In this document: in pieces, positions 49,192 to 58,461 of the stretch
How positions within the stretch are numbered: position 1 is the first letter of the stretch
How the letters are laid out: the number at the start of each line of letters is the position of its first letter
Origin: Alkalicoccus luteus
GTDB taxonomy: Bacteria > Bacillota > Bacilli > Bacillales > Salisediminibacteriaceae
Assembly: GCF_012034335.1 (NCBI RefSeq)
Contig: NZ_JAATHJ010000009.1
Coordinates: 62,001 to 126,000, forward strand
Direction: 5' to 3'
Length of the DNA stretch: 64,000 nucleotides
Program-made: the position numbers and the translations under genes
The notes under the pieces: model-generated
Told to the model about the DNA's origin: nothing
The model's input: only the letters and a program-made list of their open reading frames with translations
Database searches by the model: none

Positions 49192-50733
49192 ATGATGAAA
49201 CGACTAGGCGCCGTATTGCTTATCCTGCTTCTTGCAGGCTGTACAGAAGAAGCAGAACCGCTGCCGGAGCCAGAAAATCTGCACGGAAAACTTGATTTTT
49301 CCAGAGAGGCAGCAAGTCCCCTCCTCGACACATTCAAGCAGCAGGGCCCCTTTAACGAATCAGATGCTGAGATTTTGGAGCGACTCATCGAAGACCGCCC
49401 GGAGCGATCTGATTCTGACATCAGTACGTATGCTCCGGGATTTTCTTCGTCTGCAATTGATGAACTCGATGAAGAGGGCCGCGAAGCACTCATTCCAACA
49501 TTTGACTATCTGGTGCAAATGTCGCGAGAAGAGATGGAAGCTGATGCTGAAGCGTTTTTACAAGCATTTCGGTACGGGTATGCGCCATTTGATTATTACG
49601 GGGAAGACGTGTTTCTGGAAGCACATGACGAGCTGCTCGGCTGGGTTTCAGAGGCAGACGAAGAGACGCCGAGGCAGGAATTTGCGCAGGAGCTGCGAAA
49701 AAGCTACGCATTTATTACGGATCAGCATGTCATGGTCGACGGGCGGAATCTTCAGGGGCGGCCATATGTATTCAACTACGCGGAACTTCATGTGTACATA
49801 GAAAACGGGCGGTACATTACGGATAACGGGGAGAGGCTGCTCTCGATCAACGGTGAAAATCCGGACGATTATCTCGTACCGTCTCTGGATGATTCCGGGT
49901 CCATTGTTTACATTCCCGGTTACTATGGGGAAGAGGCTTCCAGGTGGATGTTTGAATCAACAGAGCGCTCGTGGTCGGAAGAGTTGAAAACGCCAACGGA
50001 CGCAGAAATTGTCAACCGGGACGGTTATATCACTGAATGGAAGGACAAAACCTGGCTGGCGCGGATTGATACGCTCTTTGTTGCTGATGACGATCCGCTG
50101 TCGTTCGATGAAAGGCTGGACCGGATTATTGACTTGGATGAAGCAGAAGCTGCAGTGATTGATATCCGATCCAATCGCGGCGGCCATACTCGATATGCCG
50201 TAGAGTGGGCGCAGGAGCTTCTCGGGGGCTATCTGCACAGCATCGATTCATTCCATCTGATTACCAATACCCTTCACAGCCTCGTCGGCCCGCAGCGGCA
50301 GTTCTGGGCTGATCAGGGGTATGACTGGGAAGGATTATACAGAGCCTTTGATCAGTATGAATTTCCGAGAGATCCGACGGTTCATATGGACAGCGGCCGC
50401 TTTGAAGAACCAGACAGCGATACGCCGGTATATGTATTAATGGATGAACGCACGGGTTCGGCTGCGGAATGGATGCTTTCTGTGATGACCGATGCGGACA
50501 ACGTTACGCTGATCGGCACACCGTCACACGGCAATTTTATGAGCGAGGCCGGCATGCAGGCAGAGCTGCCGCATTCACGGATCCAGTTTAACCTGCCATC
50601 ATCCATGAATGTGCATCCGGCTTTATTTGGGAGAGAAGGCATTGGCATTGAGCCTGACCTGTGGGTGCTGCCTGGTGATGAACTGGATTTTACGCTCGCG
50701 CTTACCGAGCGTCTTTACGGGAGTAATGATTGA
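49192..50733 (+). CDS. S41-family (C-terminal-processing-like) peptidase lipoprotein
   Basis: A 513-residue lipoprotein (LGAVLLILLLAGC). The C-terminal third carries the S41 core: AAVIDIRSNRGGHTRYAVEW, then VYVLMDERTGSAAEWMLSVM with the probable catalytic Ser in TGSAAE, then LIGTPSHGNFMSEAG. The Lys of the usual GxxTxGKG motif is replaced (GTPSHGNF), so it is not a canonical Ser-Lys CTP; some S41 subgroups work this way. No PDZ domain is evident. It would act on the outer surface. GGAGG lies 7 nt before the ATG. Confidence 0.8.
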   Translation: MMKRLGAVLLILLLAGCTEEAEPLPEPENLHGKLDFSREAASPLLDTFKQQGPFNESDAEILERLIEDRPERSDSDISTYAPGFSSSAIDELDEEGREALIPTFDYLVQMSREEMEADAEAFLQAFRYGYAPFDYYGEDVFLEAHDELLGWVSEADEETPRQEFAQELRKSYAFITDQHVMVDGRNLQGRPYVFNYAELHVYIENGRYITDNGERLLSINGENPDDYLVPSLDDSGSIVYIPGYYGEEASRWMFESTERSWSEELKTPTDAEIVNRDGYITEWKDKTWLARIDTLFVADDDPLSFDERLDRIIDLDEAEAAVIDIRSNRGGHTRYAVEWAQELLGGYLHSIDSFHLITNTLHSLVGPQRQFWADQGYDWEGLYRAFDQYEFPRDPTVHMDSGRFEEPDSDTPVYVLMDERTGSAAEWMLSVMTDADNVTLIGTPSHGNFMSEAGMQAELPHSRIQFNLPSSMNVHPALFGREGIGIEPDLWVLPGDELDFTLALTERLYGSND

Positions 50734-50795
50734 CGGTTGAATCGATCCGCGGGCTATTCGTTTATCCGGACTCCGATCGCGGACTTTAAATGATT

Positions 50796-50840
50796 AAAGC
50801 ACTGAGAAAGGGTGGCATCACCTCTTTGCTCAGTGCTTTT
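50796..50840. terminator. Bidirectional terminator
   Basis: AAAGCACTGAG and CTCAGTGCTTT hairpin between convergent genes, with T runs on both strands. Confidence 0.88.
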
Positions 50841-50858
50841 TACATGCTTTATTCAGTT

Positions 50859-51878
50859 TCAGCTTGAGGAAGAATGGGACGAGTAATTTTCCAGTCGTTC
50901 TTTCCCGAGCGCTTTCCCATGATAAAGAGCCCGGTCGCTTGCCGTCAGCGTTTCCTGTACGCTTGATAAGAGCGGAGAAGCACCGCCGGTAAAGGAAAGC
51001 GGCAGATCGGGTGATTTGCTGCGAAACTGCACTAGCAGTTTTTGAAACAACGGTTCGACATCCTCTTTTTTAGTTTCCGGCAGATAGATTAAAAATTCTT
51101 CCCCGCCCCAGCGAGCTGCTTTCGCACTTTCCGGAAGCGATGAACGAAAGACGCCGGCAGCCATAATAAGCACTTTATCGCCTACATCATGACCGTATGT
51201 GTCATTAATCCGTTTAAAGTCATCCATATCGATCAGGAGAACGATCCCGTCATGGTGTCGACTCACTGCGTCTTCTAAAAGGGCTGTCATTTTCCGCCGG
51301 TTAAAGAGACCTGTGAGCTCATCATGGATAGACTGATCGTGCAGCTCGTCAAGAATATCGTCGTTCGTTGCTTTGAATAAATAAAATACAAACGTTACAA
51401 TGATTAAAACGCCGAACAGGTTGATCGCGCCGAGCACGCGCTGGGAAAGCTCCGGCAGCAGCGCTGTATATTCGGGGGTAGCGAAGTAAACGAATAAAAA
51501 CTGCAGCATAATAACCCCAATCAGGAAGATCATTTGCGATTTTCTTAAAATAAGTAAAGCAAGAATCGGAAAGATAAACAAATAATAAAAGAAACCTACC
51601 GACCAGCCCAGCAGAAACGATCCGTACATAACATGGACGGAAGTCTGAGTAAACATAATTAAAAATGTCCAGACAGGACGTTTCATCATGTTGAAAAAAA
51701 ACATTGTCGTCAGCAGCGCGAGACTGAGTGCATTGATCACAACTAAAGAAGGAACGCTGTAAATAATAAAGACAAAAATCATAATAAAGTGAGTCACCCA
51801 GGCGCTGAAAATGATTTGCGTAAAGTCGTGCTGGATTAGCAGCTGGTGATGTTTTGGGGCTTCTTTTACAAAAGGCAC
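50859..51878 (-). CDS. Multi-pass membrane diguanylate cyclase
   Basis: A 339-residue protein. About six helices fill residues 20-175. A GGDEF domain follows with DELTGLFNRRKM, LLIDMDDFKRINDTYGHDVG and the active site RWGGEEF. It should synthesise cyclic di-GMP in response to a membrane signal. No RxxD inhibitory site is seen before GGEEF. The start is GTG 51878, 5 nt after AGGAGGG. It is the second such enzyme in the window; no EAL or PilZ gene accompanies either. Confidence 0.87.
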   Translation of the reverse strand: MPFVKEAPKHHQLLIQHDFTQIIFSAWVTHFIMIFVFIIYSVPSLVVINALSLALLTTMFFFNMMKRPVWTFLIMFTQTSVHVMYGSFLLGWSVGFFYYLFIFPILALLILRKSQMIFLIGVIMLQFLFVYFATPEYTALLPELSQRVLGAINLFGVLIIVTFVFYLFKATNDDILDELHDQSIHDELTGLFNRRKMTALLEDAVSRHHDGIVLLIDMDDFKRINDTYGHDVGDKVLIMAAGVFRSSLPESAKAARWGGEEFLIYLPETKKEDVEPLFQKLLVQFRSKSPDLPLSFTGGASPLLSSVQETLTASDRALYHGKALGKERLENYSSHSSSS

Positions 51879-52042
51879 GTAATCCCTCCTGACAAATAGG
51901 GGATGGAAACCATCTGGTTATTCGTTCGAATTATATCATACTATAGAATGAGTGACGGTACAATATATGCAGGACTATTATTAGTTTTAGCGAATGAACG
52001 ACCGTGAATAAGTACAAATACCCACGAATCAGGAGGCTGAGC

Positions 52043-52390
52043 ATGTACTGGTATACACAAGTTTTATCCCGCTATGCGGACTTCACAGGCAGAGCAAGAC
52101 GAAAAGAATACTGGATGTTCACTCTTGTGAACCTGCTCATTATGCTTACATTAGTCATCATTCAGGAAGCAGCGGGAATCACACCGCTGCTTACCGGTCT
52201 TTACTCCATCGCAATCGTCGTGCCGACATTGGCAGTCGGGGTGCGAAGGATGCATGACACAGGAAGGAGCGGCTGGTTTGTACTCGTCAGCTTTGTGCCG
52301 GTGCTGGGTGTCTTTTTGTTTGCCATCCTTGCAGCACTTGATTCTGAAGCTGGCACCAATGACTTCGGTCCTTCTCCGAAATCAGGTTAA
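52043..52390 (+). CDS. DUF805 family membrane protein
   Basis: A 115-residue protein of the DUF805 family: YADFTGRARRKEYWMFTLVN near the N-terminus, three or four helices, and VPTLAVGVRRMHDTGRSGWF with the conserved RRxHDTGRSG loop. Function unknown; widely found in membranes. The ATG at 52043 follows AGGAGG. It overlaps the convergent gene by 4 bp. Confidence 0.87.
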   Translation: MYWYTQVLSRYADFTGRARRKEYWMFTLVNLLIMLTLVIIQEAAGITPLLTGLYSIAIVVPTLAVGVRRMHDTGRSGWFVLVSFVPVLGVFLFAILAALDSEAGTNDFGPSPKSG

Positions 52391-52749
52391 AAGCCTGAAA
52401 TTTCGGTAAAAAACATCGATTCACCGTTCTCGGTCAGTTCTATGGCGTTCACTCCATTCATGGAAATGCGATAAACAGCAGACGTTTTCCCTTCATCAGC
52501 CGGCTCCAGCTGGAGGAGGAGAAGATCCTCTTCCATCTCTGTTTTCAGTTCAACTGGTGCAGGGCGGTCTATTGTAATAAAATAGCCTGATTCTTCTTCG
52601 TGAAATAAATAGATACCAGGATCCTCGAGCTCCTGTAAATATGCGTTGACCGTTTCGGGTTCACTTCCGGAAGTAACTTCCTCTGCCTCTGCTTCAGGGC
52701 TGCATGCAGCAAGCAGAAGAATCAATCCGGGGATCAGTCGCTTCATCAT
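52387..52749 (-). CDS. Small acidic lipoprotein
   Basis: A 120-residue protein with lipoprotein signal LIPGLILLLAAC (Cys at about 16). The mature part is acidic and ends in a short beta-rich segment (AVYRISMNGVNAIELTENGE). It would sit on the outer face of the membrane. Family not recognised. Confidence 0.7.
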   Translation of the reverse strand: MMKRLIPGLILLLAACSPEAEAEEVTSGSEPETVNAYLQELEDPGIYLFHEEESGYFITIDRPAPVELKTEMEEDLLLLQLEPADEGKTSAVYRISMNGVNAIELTENGESMFFTEISGF

Positions 52750-52858
52750 TCTTATTAGCTCCTCTTTTTCTTATATCATAGCATGCCGCTATGTGTTTAC
52801 CGAGTTCTTTTTTCAGGGAAAAGAGTTGTATATCACCATAAAAGGAGCGTGGCTGGAA

Positions 52859-53941
52859 TTGCGATATTCTCCATTTAAATCTTCGTTGGCATCCTCCATT
52901 AAGGATGCTTCGATACACTCACTTGAGGCAACACCTGATACGGTACACTGGGGTCACTGGGACCGTTCTCTTTCCCCGTCCATTACCGTAAAGTCAGGAG
53001 ATTTTGTATACGTTGAAACAGTCACACATCATGCTGGAGATGCGCCGGATGTCATGATGGATGACGGAATACGTAAAATTTATGAAGAAATTCCGGAAGA
53101 CGAGCGAGCTCCAGGTCCGCATTTATTAACGGGCCCAATCTACGTCGAGGGAGCAGAACCGGGTGACATCCTGGAAGTGCAGATTATGGATATGGAACCC
53201 CGCAATCCGTATGGATCAAATTTGTCTGCGCCGTGGGGCTATCTTTTTAATGAGGTGGAAATGCACGAACAAGAGCGGGTTACGATCTATAAAATAGATG
53301 ATAAAGGGCAGTGGCTGACTCCTGCTTTCGGTTATCAGTACCCCGGGTCTTACAATGTGAACGGCCGCATCCTGAAGCCTGATGAGGTCACAAGGGAGGA
53401 AACGATGCAGCATATGCAGGTGCCTGCACGCATTCATATGGGCACGATGGGCACGGCACCGGCGCAGGACGGGAAATTCAGCACCATTCCGCCTGGACAT
53501 TTTGGGGGGAACGTTGATAATTGGCGGATCGGAGCTGATACGACGATGTATTACCCTGTATTTAATAAAGGAGCGCTTCTGTCACTCGGAGACGCTCATT
53601 TGGCTCAGGGGGACAGCGAACTGGACGGAACCGGGGTGGAGGCTTCAGTTAATACCCTGCTGCGCGTTACCGTTCGAAAAGATTTCTCATTTACTCAGCC
53701 TATTCTGGAAACGGATGAACACTGGTTCATCCATGCCTTTCACGAAAATCTGGAAGAGGCTGCAAGGCAGGCTTCGCTGGCTGCGATCGACTTTCTTGAG
53801 AAGTACTATAAGAAAAGCCGGCGCGAGGCTTATTCGTTCCTTGCAGTAGCAGGTGATTTGCAGATTACACAGGTGGTTAATGAAAATAAAGGCATGCATA
53901 TGGCGATTCCTAAAGAGGCATTTCTTCCTGAAAGAAGCTGA
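52859..53941 (+). CDS. Acetamidase/formamidase family protein
   Basis: A protein of about 360 residues of the FmdA_AmdA family: DTVHWGHWDRSLSPSITVKS, FVYVETVTHHAGDAP, LLTGPIYVEGAEPGDILEVQ, FSTIPPGHFGGNVDNWRIGA, LLSLGDAHLAQGDSELDGTG. Such enzymes hydrolyse small amides to acid and ammonia using a metal bound by His and Asp. The start is uncertain: TTG 52859 lies 11 nt after AAAGGAG, and no better codon is near. The frame is open further upstream but overlaps the divergent lipoprotein gene. Confidence 0.83.
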   Translation: MRYSPFKSSLASSIKDASIHSLEATPDTVHWGHWDRSLSPSITVKSGDFVYVETVTHHAGDAPDVMMDDGIRKIYEEIPEDERAPGPHLLTGPIYVEGAEPGDILEVQIMDMEPRNPYGSNLSAPWGYLFNEVEMHEQERVTIYKIDDKGQWLTPAFGYQYPGSYNVNGRILKPDEVTREETMQHMQVPARIHMGTMGTAPAQDGKFSTIPPGHFGGNVDNWRIGADTTMYYPVFNKGALLSLGDAHLAQGDSELDGTGVEASVNTLLRVTVRKDFSFTQPILETDEHWFIHAFHENLEEAARQASLAAIDFLEKYYKKSRREAYSFLAVAGDLQITQVVNENKGMHMAIPKEAFLPERS

Positions 53942-54038
53942 CTTCCATATGCAGGAAGAACAGACCTAAAGTCGCGTGTGCATTTAATAATCGTATGCTA
54001 TCTTTATGTAAACGCATACATGAAGGAGGACGATTATT

Positions 54039-54323
54039 GTGCTGCCGTATTTGACTTTGGTTTTATTCGTGGCCGTTGCTGCATGGTTCGTGCTGGCAGG
54101 TGAGAAGCAATACCGCCGTTCCCGTGCATTTCGGGCTGGGATGTTTATTGTTCTTGTTTATGCCGCTCAGGGAGGCATGTATTACGTTGTGCACGGAACG
54201 CTTGCTTCCTATCAGGCTGTCGGTGCCGCGGCAGGTGTTGTTACAGCATCGTTGTCGCTGATGCTGCCGAAAGCAGATATGCGACCAGTATCGAACCATT
54301 TTCCGCCAGGCCGAATGAAATAG
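54039..54323 (+). CDS. Small three-pass membrane protein
   Basis: A 94-residue protein from GTG 54039 (AAGGAGG 9 nt upstream), with helices at about 3-20, 34-52 and 60-76 and the basic loop EKQYRRSRAFRAGM. Family not recognised. It ends in the terminator at 54334. Confidence 0.65.
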   Translation: MLPYLTLVLFVAVAAWFVLAGEKQYRRSRAFRAGMFIVLVYAAQGGMYYVVHGTLASYQAVGAAAGVVTASLSLMLPKADMRPVSNHFPPGRMK

Positions 54324-54333
54324 CAGCTGGATT

Positions 54334-54369
54334 AAAAGAACCGCTCCTTTAAAAGGAACGGTTCTTTTC
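54334..54369 (+). terminator. Terminator of the small membrane gene
   Basis: AAAAGAACCG.TCCTTT and AAAGGA.CGGTTCTTTT hairpin. Confidence 0.85.
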
Positions 54370-54408
54370 TTGTTAAAGCCACTTGCTCAGCATTTCAGGA
54401 CAATAAAA

Positions 54409-54495
54409 TGCCTGTCCTGCATATGTTTTAGCAATTGTGAAGACTTCGTCATTTACAAGGACTTTCTATCCCGGTTTCGGGGTATAGACAGGCAT
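54409..54495 (+). repeat. Leader-like inverted repeat ahead of the DrrA-like gene
   Basis: ATGCCTGTC (54409-54417) pairs exactly with GACAGGCAT (54487-54495), and between them CTATCCCGG/CCGGGATAG-like arms form an inner hairpin (about 54466-54487). The structure ends 32 bp before the ATG at 54527. Possible cis-regulatory leader; no known class matched. Confidence 0.35.
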
Positions 54496-54526
54496 GCGTC
54501 AATCAGAAAGAAAGGCGGAGTGGACC

Positions 54527-55468
54527 ATGACAAAGGGAACGATTGTAGTAGATCATCTCGTTAAAACGTATAAAGATAAGTTCACAGCGGTGAACGATGT
54601 TTCATTTACTGTAGGTAAAGGAGAATGCTTTGCCTTTCTTGGCCCGAACGGGGCAGGCAAGTCTACAACAGTAAAAGTATTAACGACGCTGTCCAGGCTC
54701 ACTTCGGGATCCGTTACGATCAGCGGAATCGATGTGGATGAGGATCCGGAGAAGGTACGCTGGGAAATAGGGGTTGTGTTGCAGGATACAGGTCTGGATT
54801 CAAATTTGACAGCCAGAGAGCTGCTTGAACTTCAGGGACGAATCTTTCATTTATCAGGAAAAGAAGCATCCTTCAGAGCGGAAGAGCTGCTGGCGGTCGT
54901 CGGTCTGACGGAAGAGGCGGACCGTACGTCGAAAAAGTTTTCGGGCGGAATGAAACGAAGACTCGATCTGGCGATGACGCTCGTTCACCGGCCGGGGATA
55001 TTATTTTTAGATGAACCAACAACAGGACTGGACCCGCTTAACCGCAAAAGTATCTGGAAGGAAATTAGAAGGCTGAACCGCGAAGAAGGGACTACCGTTT
55101 TTTTAACGACCCAGTATTTAGAAGAGGCTGATGAGCTGGCTGATCAGATTCAGATTATCAGCGGCGGTAAAATTGTCGCAGGTGGCACGCCTGCCGAATT
55201 AAAGCAGTCGATTGGCAAAGATGTGATCTCGATGCAGTTTGTCTCAGAAACCGAAGCAAAGAAAGCACGAGAAGTTTTAAACAAGCGCGACGTATTTTTA
55301 ATTGAAAATGACATTCGTGTCACCGAAGAAAAAGCGTCTGCTGCGCTGCCTGTCATTTTGAGAGAGCTGCAGGAGTTCGGATTGGAGCCTGCGGCGCTGT
55401 CCGTCGCGGAACCGACGCTCGATGATGTGTTTATCCAAGTTACAGGCAGTTCGGAGGGGGCATCATGA
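54527..55468 (+). CDS. DrrA-like ABC transporter ATPase
   Basis: A 313-residue ATPase: Walker A FLGPNGAGKST, Q-loop IGVVLQDTGLDSN, signature FSGGMKRR, Walker B GILFLDEPTTGLDP and a C-terminal extension of about 85 residues typical of daunorubicin-resistance DrrA proteins. With the permease at 55465 (ATGA overlap) it forms a two-component exporter. The ATG at 54527 follows AAAGGCGGAG. Substrate unknown. Confidence 0.9.
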   Translation: MTKGTIVVDHLVKTYKDKFTAVNDVSFTVGKGECFAFLGPNGAGKSTTVKVLTTLSRLTSGSVTISGIDVDEDPEKVRWEIGVVLQDTGLDSNLTARELLELQGRIFHLSGKEASFRAEELLAVVGLTEEADRTSKKFSGGMKRRLDLAMTLVHRPGILFLDEPTTGLDPLNRKSIWKEIRRLNREEGTTVFLTTQYLEEADELADQIQIISGGKIVAGGTPAELKQSIGKDVISMQFVSETEAKKAREVLNKRDVFLIENDIRVTEEKASAALPVILRELQEFGLEPAALSVAEPTLDDVFIQVTGSSEGAS

Positions 55469-56241
55469 AAGCCTTTTTCGTTCATACGTATGTGCTGACA
55501 AAAAGAAGCATCGTCGTACTGCTCCGAAACCCGCTGACGATCCTTCCGAACTTGTTTATTTCCGTTTTCTTTTTATTCGTCTACACAGGCGGTTTAAGCG
55601 GAATCGCGCAGCTTCCGCAGTTTGAAGGAGCCGACTATTTGTCTTTTATTCTGCCGGTATCAATCGTTTCAGCGGCAATCGGCGGAGCCGGCGGAGCGGG
55701 CCAGGAACTCGTGCGGGACCTAGAATCCGGTTATTTTGCCAGGCTTCTGCAAACACCCGTGACTCGTCTTGCGATCGTGCTCGGACCGATTATAGCCGGG
55801 ATGCTTCAGCTGCTTGTGCAGACGAGCCTGATTCTGGGGCTCGCCTTTCTGCTCGGGTTACAGGTGGAAGCAGGTCTTGGAGGCGTTCTCGTTTTATTAT
55901 TATTTGCAGTTGGATGGGGTCTTGCATTTGCGGGTTATTCAGTAACGGTAGCGCTGAAAGCCAAAAACGCACAGGCCGCTCAGGCCGGAACGCTTATCTT
56001 TTTTCCGCTGCTGTTTTTGAGTACCACCTTCGTTCCGCTTGAACTGATTGAGGCCGGCTGGCTCCGCACGGCAGCGGTGATTAATCCGACTACGTACTTA
56101 CTCGAAGGTATGAGATCGGTCCTGATTGACGGTTGGGTTTGGCAGCCTCTCGTAACAGGTTTTCTCGTCGTCGGAGCTGCGTGTGTTGTGACGATCAGCC
56201 TGTCGGTCATCAGCGCCAGACGGGCATTCAGCCGGGAATAG
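55465..56241 (+). CDS. ABC-2 type permease (DrrB-like)
   Basis: A 258-residue ABC-2 permease with six helices; the loop QELVRDLESGYFARLLQTPV and the segment FLSTTFVPLELIEAGWLRTA are typical of the DrrB/NodJ group. It pairs with the ATPase at 54527 to export lipophilic compounds or lipids. Translationally coupled to it. Confidence 0.88.
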   Translation: MKAFFVHTYVLTKRSIVVLLRNPLTILPNLFISVFFLFVYTGGLSGIAQLPQFEGADYLSFILPVSIVSAAIGGAGGAGQELVRDLESGYFARLLQTPVTRLAIVLGPIIAGMLQLLVQTSLILGLAFLLGLQVEAGLGGVLVLLLFAVGWGLAFAGYSVTVALKAKNAQAAQAGTLIFFPLLFLSTTFVPLELIEAGWLRTAAVINPTTYLLEGMRSVLIDGWVWQPLVTGFLVVGAACVVTISLSVISARRAFSRE

Positions 56242-56243
56242 CG

Positions 56244-56867
56244 TTAATCGCTTGCACCCTGAGTTACCGTTTTTTCCTCAAACGTCTGCTTATGATAGTA
56301 AAGACCGTCTTTTATTTTCACGAGCTGCAAATCCGGCTTTTCATTAAAAAACTCCAGATTCTCTTTCGTAATGATGACACCGTGTTTAGGCGTGGAGCTC
56401 TCTGAGTTCTCAAAATCATCAATTCGTGCTTCGAATGCCTGGTACTTAAAAATAATAAGCAGCAGCGGATTAAAATAGTACATGTTTGTCTGCAGAGAGA
56501 GAATAAACAGCAGGGCAAAGATCGTCAGAAACGTAACGGTATCGGTAATGGACGTAAACGATACGTCGATAATCGGCAGAAAAAAAGATACCAGGTAAGC
56601 TGTGAAGAGAGAATTCTTGAGCGGCTGCACGCTTGATACCCGGCTCGTTGCTTCGGGACGTGTCGTGTTGTTGTCGTGTTTATATTAACCTCGCTATGCA
56701 TGCGTTATAGAAGATGCTGCAATAACGGTTACCGCACCAAAAAGGATCAGAAGCGTCGATACAGACAGGTTCTGATCCTCATACAGGCGGAGAGATGCGA
56801 TATAAAAATTAGGGGAATAGGAGCTTAAAAAGATGGTCAGTTTCAACAGCTGCTGGTTCATTGGCAT
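56244..56867 (-). pseudogene. Interrupted membrane protein of unknown family
   Basis: Two minus-strand segments in one frame: 56867-56694 (MPMNQQLLKLTIFLSSYSPN then FYIASLRLYEDQNLSVSTLL and a helix, ending THA-TAG) and 56630-56244 (QPLKNSLFTAYLVSFFLPII, then PLLLIIFKYQAFEARIDD and a soluble tail). Hydrophobic SSYSP and YLVSFFLP motifs recall one family of small membrane proteins with both parts in a single chain of about 200 residues. Between them TAG and TAA stops and a further short frame slip are seen. The N-terminal part has no clear RBS. Confidence 0.5.
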
Positions 56868-56924
56868 CTGCGTCTTTTCAGATGTATCTGCCTCAGTTAT
56901 TCCCGCTTTCAGGTTCAGTATAAC

Positions 56925-57377
56925 CTAAAGTGTCCGGCCGTACCGTTTACTGACGATATCATAGAAGCCGAGAGAATTATAAAGCCGCTTCGTCGCTTCG
57001 TTGTTCATGCCCGTTTCCAGTTCAATCCCTTTAAAATTTTCTGCTTCGGCCCACTGCAGCACTCTGAGCAGCAGTTTGCGCGCGATCCCCTGCTGCCTGT
57101 CCGCTTTGCGGACATACAGGTCGTTAAGCCATATGTAATAACCGCCTTTATCGAGACCGACCCCCTTATTTAAAAAGGCACATCCGACAAATTCATCTTT
57201 ACGAACAGCGACAAAAAATTCGGAAGCACACTCCTGCTGAAGGGCAGTACGGACCGTTTGTTCCAGGTTTTCCAACTCCGGAGGATCGCTCAGTTGTTCC
57301 ATCTGTTCCATCATCAGCGCGGCAATCCGCGAAATCTCGTCATCTGTTCCCGGCTTTTGAACGTGGTAAATCTTCAT
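56925..57377 (-). CDS. GNAT acetyltransferase
   Basis: A 150-residue GNAT protein: FVGCAFLNKGVGLDKGGYYI, WLNDLYVRKADRQQGIARKL (acetyl-CoA loop RQQGIA), and GMNNEATKRLYNSLGFYDI. Substrate unknown. GGAG lies upstream of the ATG at 57377. Confidence 0.85.
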   Translation of the reverse strand: MKIYHVQKPGTDDEISRIAALMMEQMEQLSDPPELENLEQTVRTALQQECASEFFVAVRKDEFVGCAFLNKGVGLDKGGYYIWLNDLYVRKADRQQGIARKLLLRVLQWAEAENFKGIELETGMNNEATKRLYNSLGFYDIVSKRYGRTL

Positions 57378-57447
57378 AGGCTGTCTGCTCCTTTTTAATG
57401 AAAGATCTGTTCAAGCAATCGTCAAGAATCGTGATCGAAGGTGGTAG

Positions 57448-57479
57448 GATTTGCATGCAAATCGTGTTATAACTATACT
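57448..57479 (+). promoter_or_regulatory. Promoter with perfect palindrome ahead of ctaG
   Basis: GATTTGCATGCAAATC (57448-57463) is a perfect 16-bp palindrome. It contains the -35 TTGCAT (57451-57456); after a 17-nt spacer comes the -10 TATACT (57474-57479). A protein bound here would control the ctaG-sco unit. Confidence 0.6.
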
Positions 57480-57530
57480 ATGCGCCATTCATGCGCGACT
57501 ACGAGCTACATCATGAGGAGACTGGATTTT

Positions 57531-58448
57531 ATGGAACAATTCTTTTCGACTTTTACTTTCCGGACGATCTGGACCCCGGAGCTGATCGTGGTACTCGGCC
57601 TCATCAGTGCAGTCTACTTCCTTATCATAACAAAATACAGGCACCGCTTTCCAGATGCTGCGCCGGTTTCCAGAAAACGAATCACATACTTTCATCTCGG
57701 CTTGTTCGGTATTTACTTAGGATTCGGCGGCCCGCTTTACGTGCTCGGGCACATTATGCTCAGCATGCACATGATCTCCATGGCTATCGTCTATTTGATT
57801 GCACCGCCGCTTTTGCTTCTCGGTATTCCGGATTGGTTTTTTGAGCGGTTCCGGCAGATGAAGCCAGTGCGAAACCTGTTTTTTATTATCGGCTTTCCAC
57901 TGCTCGGTCTGCTGCTGTTTAATGCAGCTTTTTCGATATACCATATACCGGCCGTGTTTGACTTTTTATTGACAAACGAAGGGGCGCATAACATTTACCA
58001 GCTCGGCATGCTCGTGCTTGCGGTTTTAATGTGGTGGCATATTATTCCGCGGATCACTACTGCCTACAACCTGTCAGAGCTGAAGCGAATCGGCTATATG
58101 TTTGTTTCCGGCGTGCTCTTTACTCCGGCTTGTGCGCTAATTATTTTTGCAGGACAGCCGCTTTATGCTACATATACGGATCCTGCGGTATGGTCCACTG
58201 CTATCGCATACTGCCTGCCGCCAGGCGCAGACATTCCGTTTGAAGTCATGAGCGGGGAGCAGTCGCTTACATTCCTGTCACCGACCAACGACCAGCAGTT
58301 CGGTGGTGCAATGATGAAAATCATTCAGGAGCTCGTGTACGGTGTAGCCATTGGCTATTCGTTCCGTCTTTGGCAGAAGCGGGACAAAGAGGAAACTTCC
58401 CAGGAACAATTTGAAGAGTATGAAATGTACCAGCCAAATGCAAATTAA
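57531..58448 (+). CDS. ctaG: Cytochrome c oxidase assembly factor CtaG
   Basis: A 305-residue membrane protein with about seven helices. CtaG-type segments: TYFHLGLFGIYLGFGGPLYV, SMHMISMAIVYLIAPPLLLL, MWWHIIPRITTAYNLSELKR and PPGADIPFEVMSGEQSL. In B. subtilis CtaG is needed for caa3 oxidase. AGGAG stands 12 nt before ATG 57531; earlier ATGs are possible. The Sco gene follows after 13 bp, which fits a joint role in copper delivery to the oxidase. Confidence 0.87.
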   Translation: MEQFFSTFTFRTIWTPELIVVLGLISAVYFLIITKYRHRFPDAAPVSRKRITYFHLGLFGIYLGFGGPLYVLGHIMLSMHMISMAIVYLIAPPLLLLGIPDWFFERFRQMKPVRNLFFIIGFPLLGLLLFNAAFSIYHIPAVFDFLLTNEGAHNIYQLGMLVLAVLMWWHIIPRITTAYNLSELKRIGYMFVSGVLFTPACALIIFAGQPLYATYTDPAVWSTAIAYCLPPGADIPFEVMSGEQSLTFLSPTNDQQFGGAMMKIIQELVYGVAIGYSFRLWQKRDKEETSQEQFEEYEMYQPNAN

Positions 58449-58461
58449 AGGACGGATCAAT

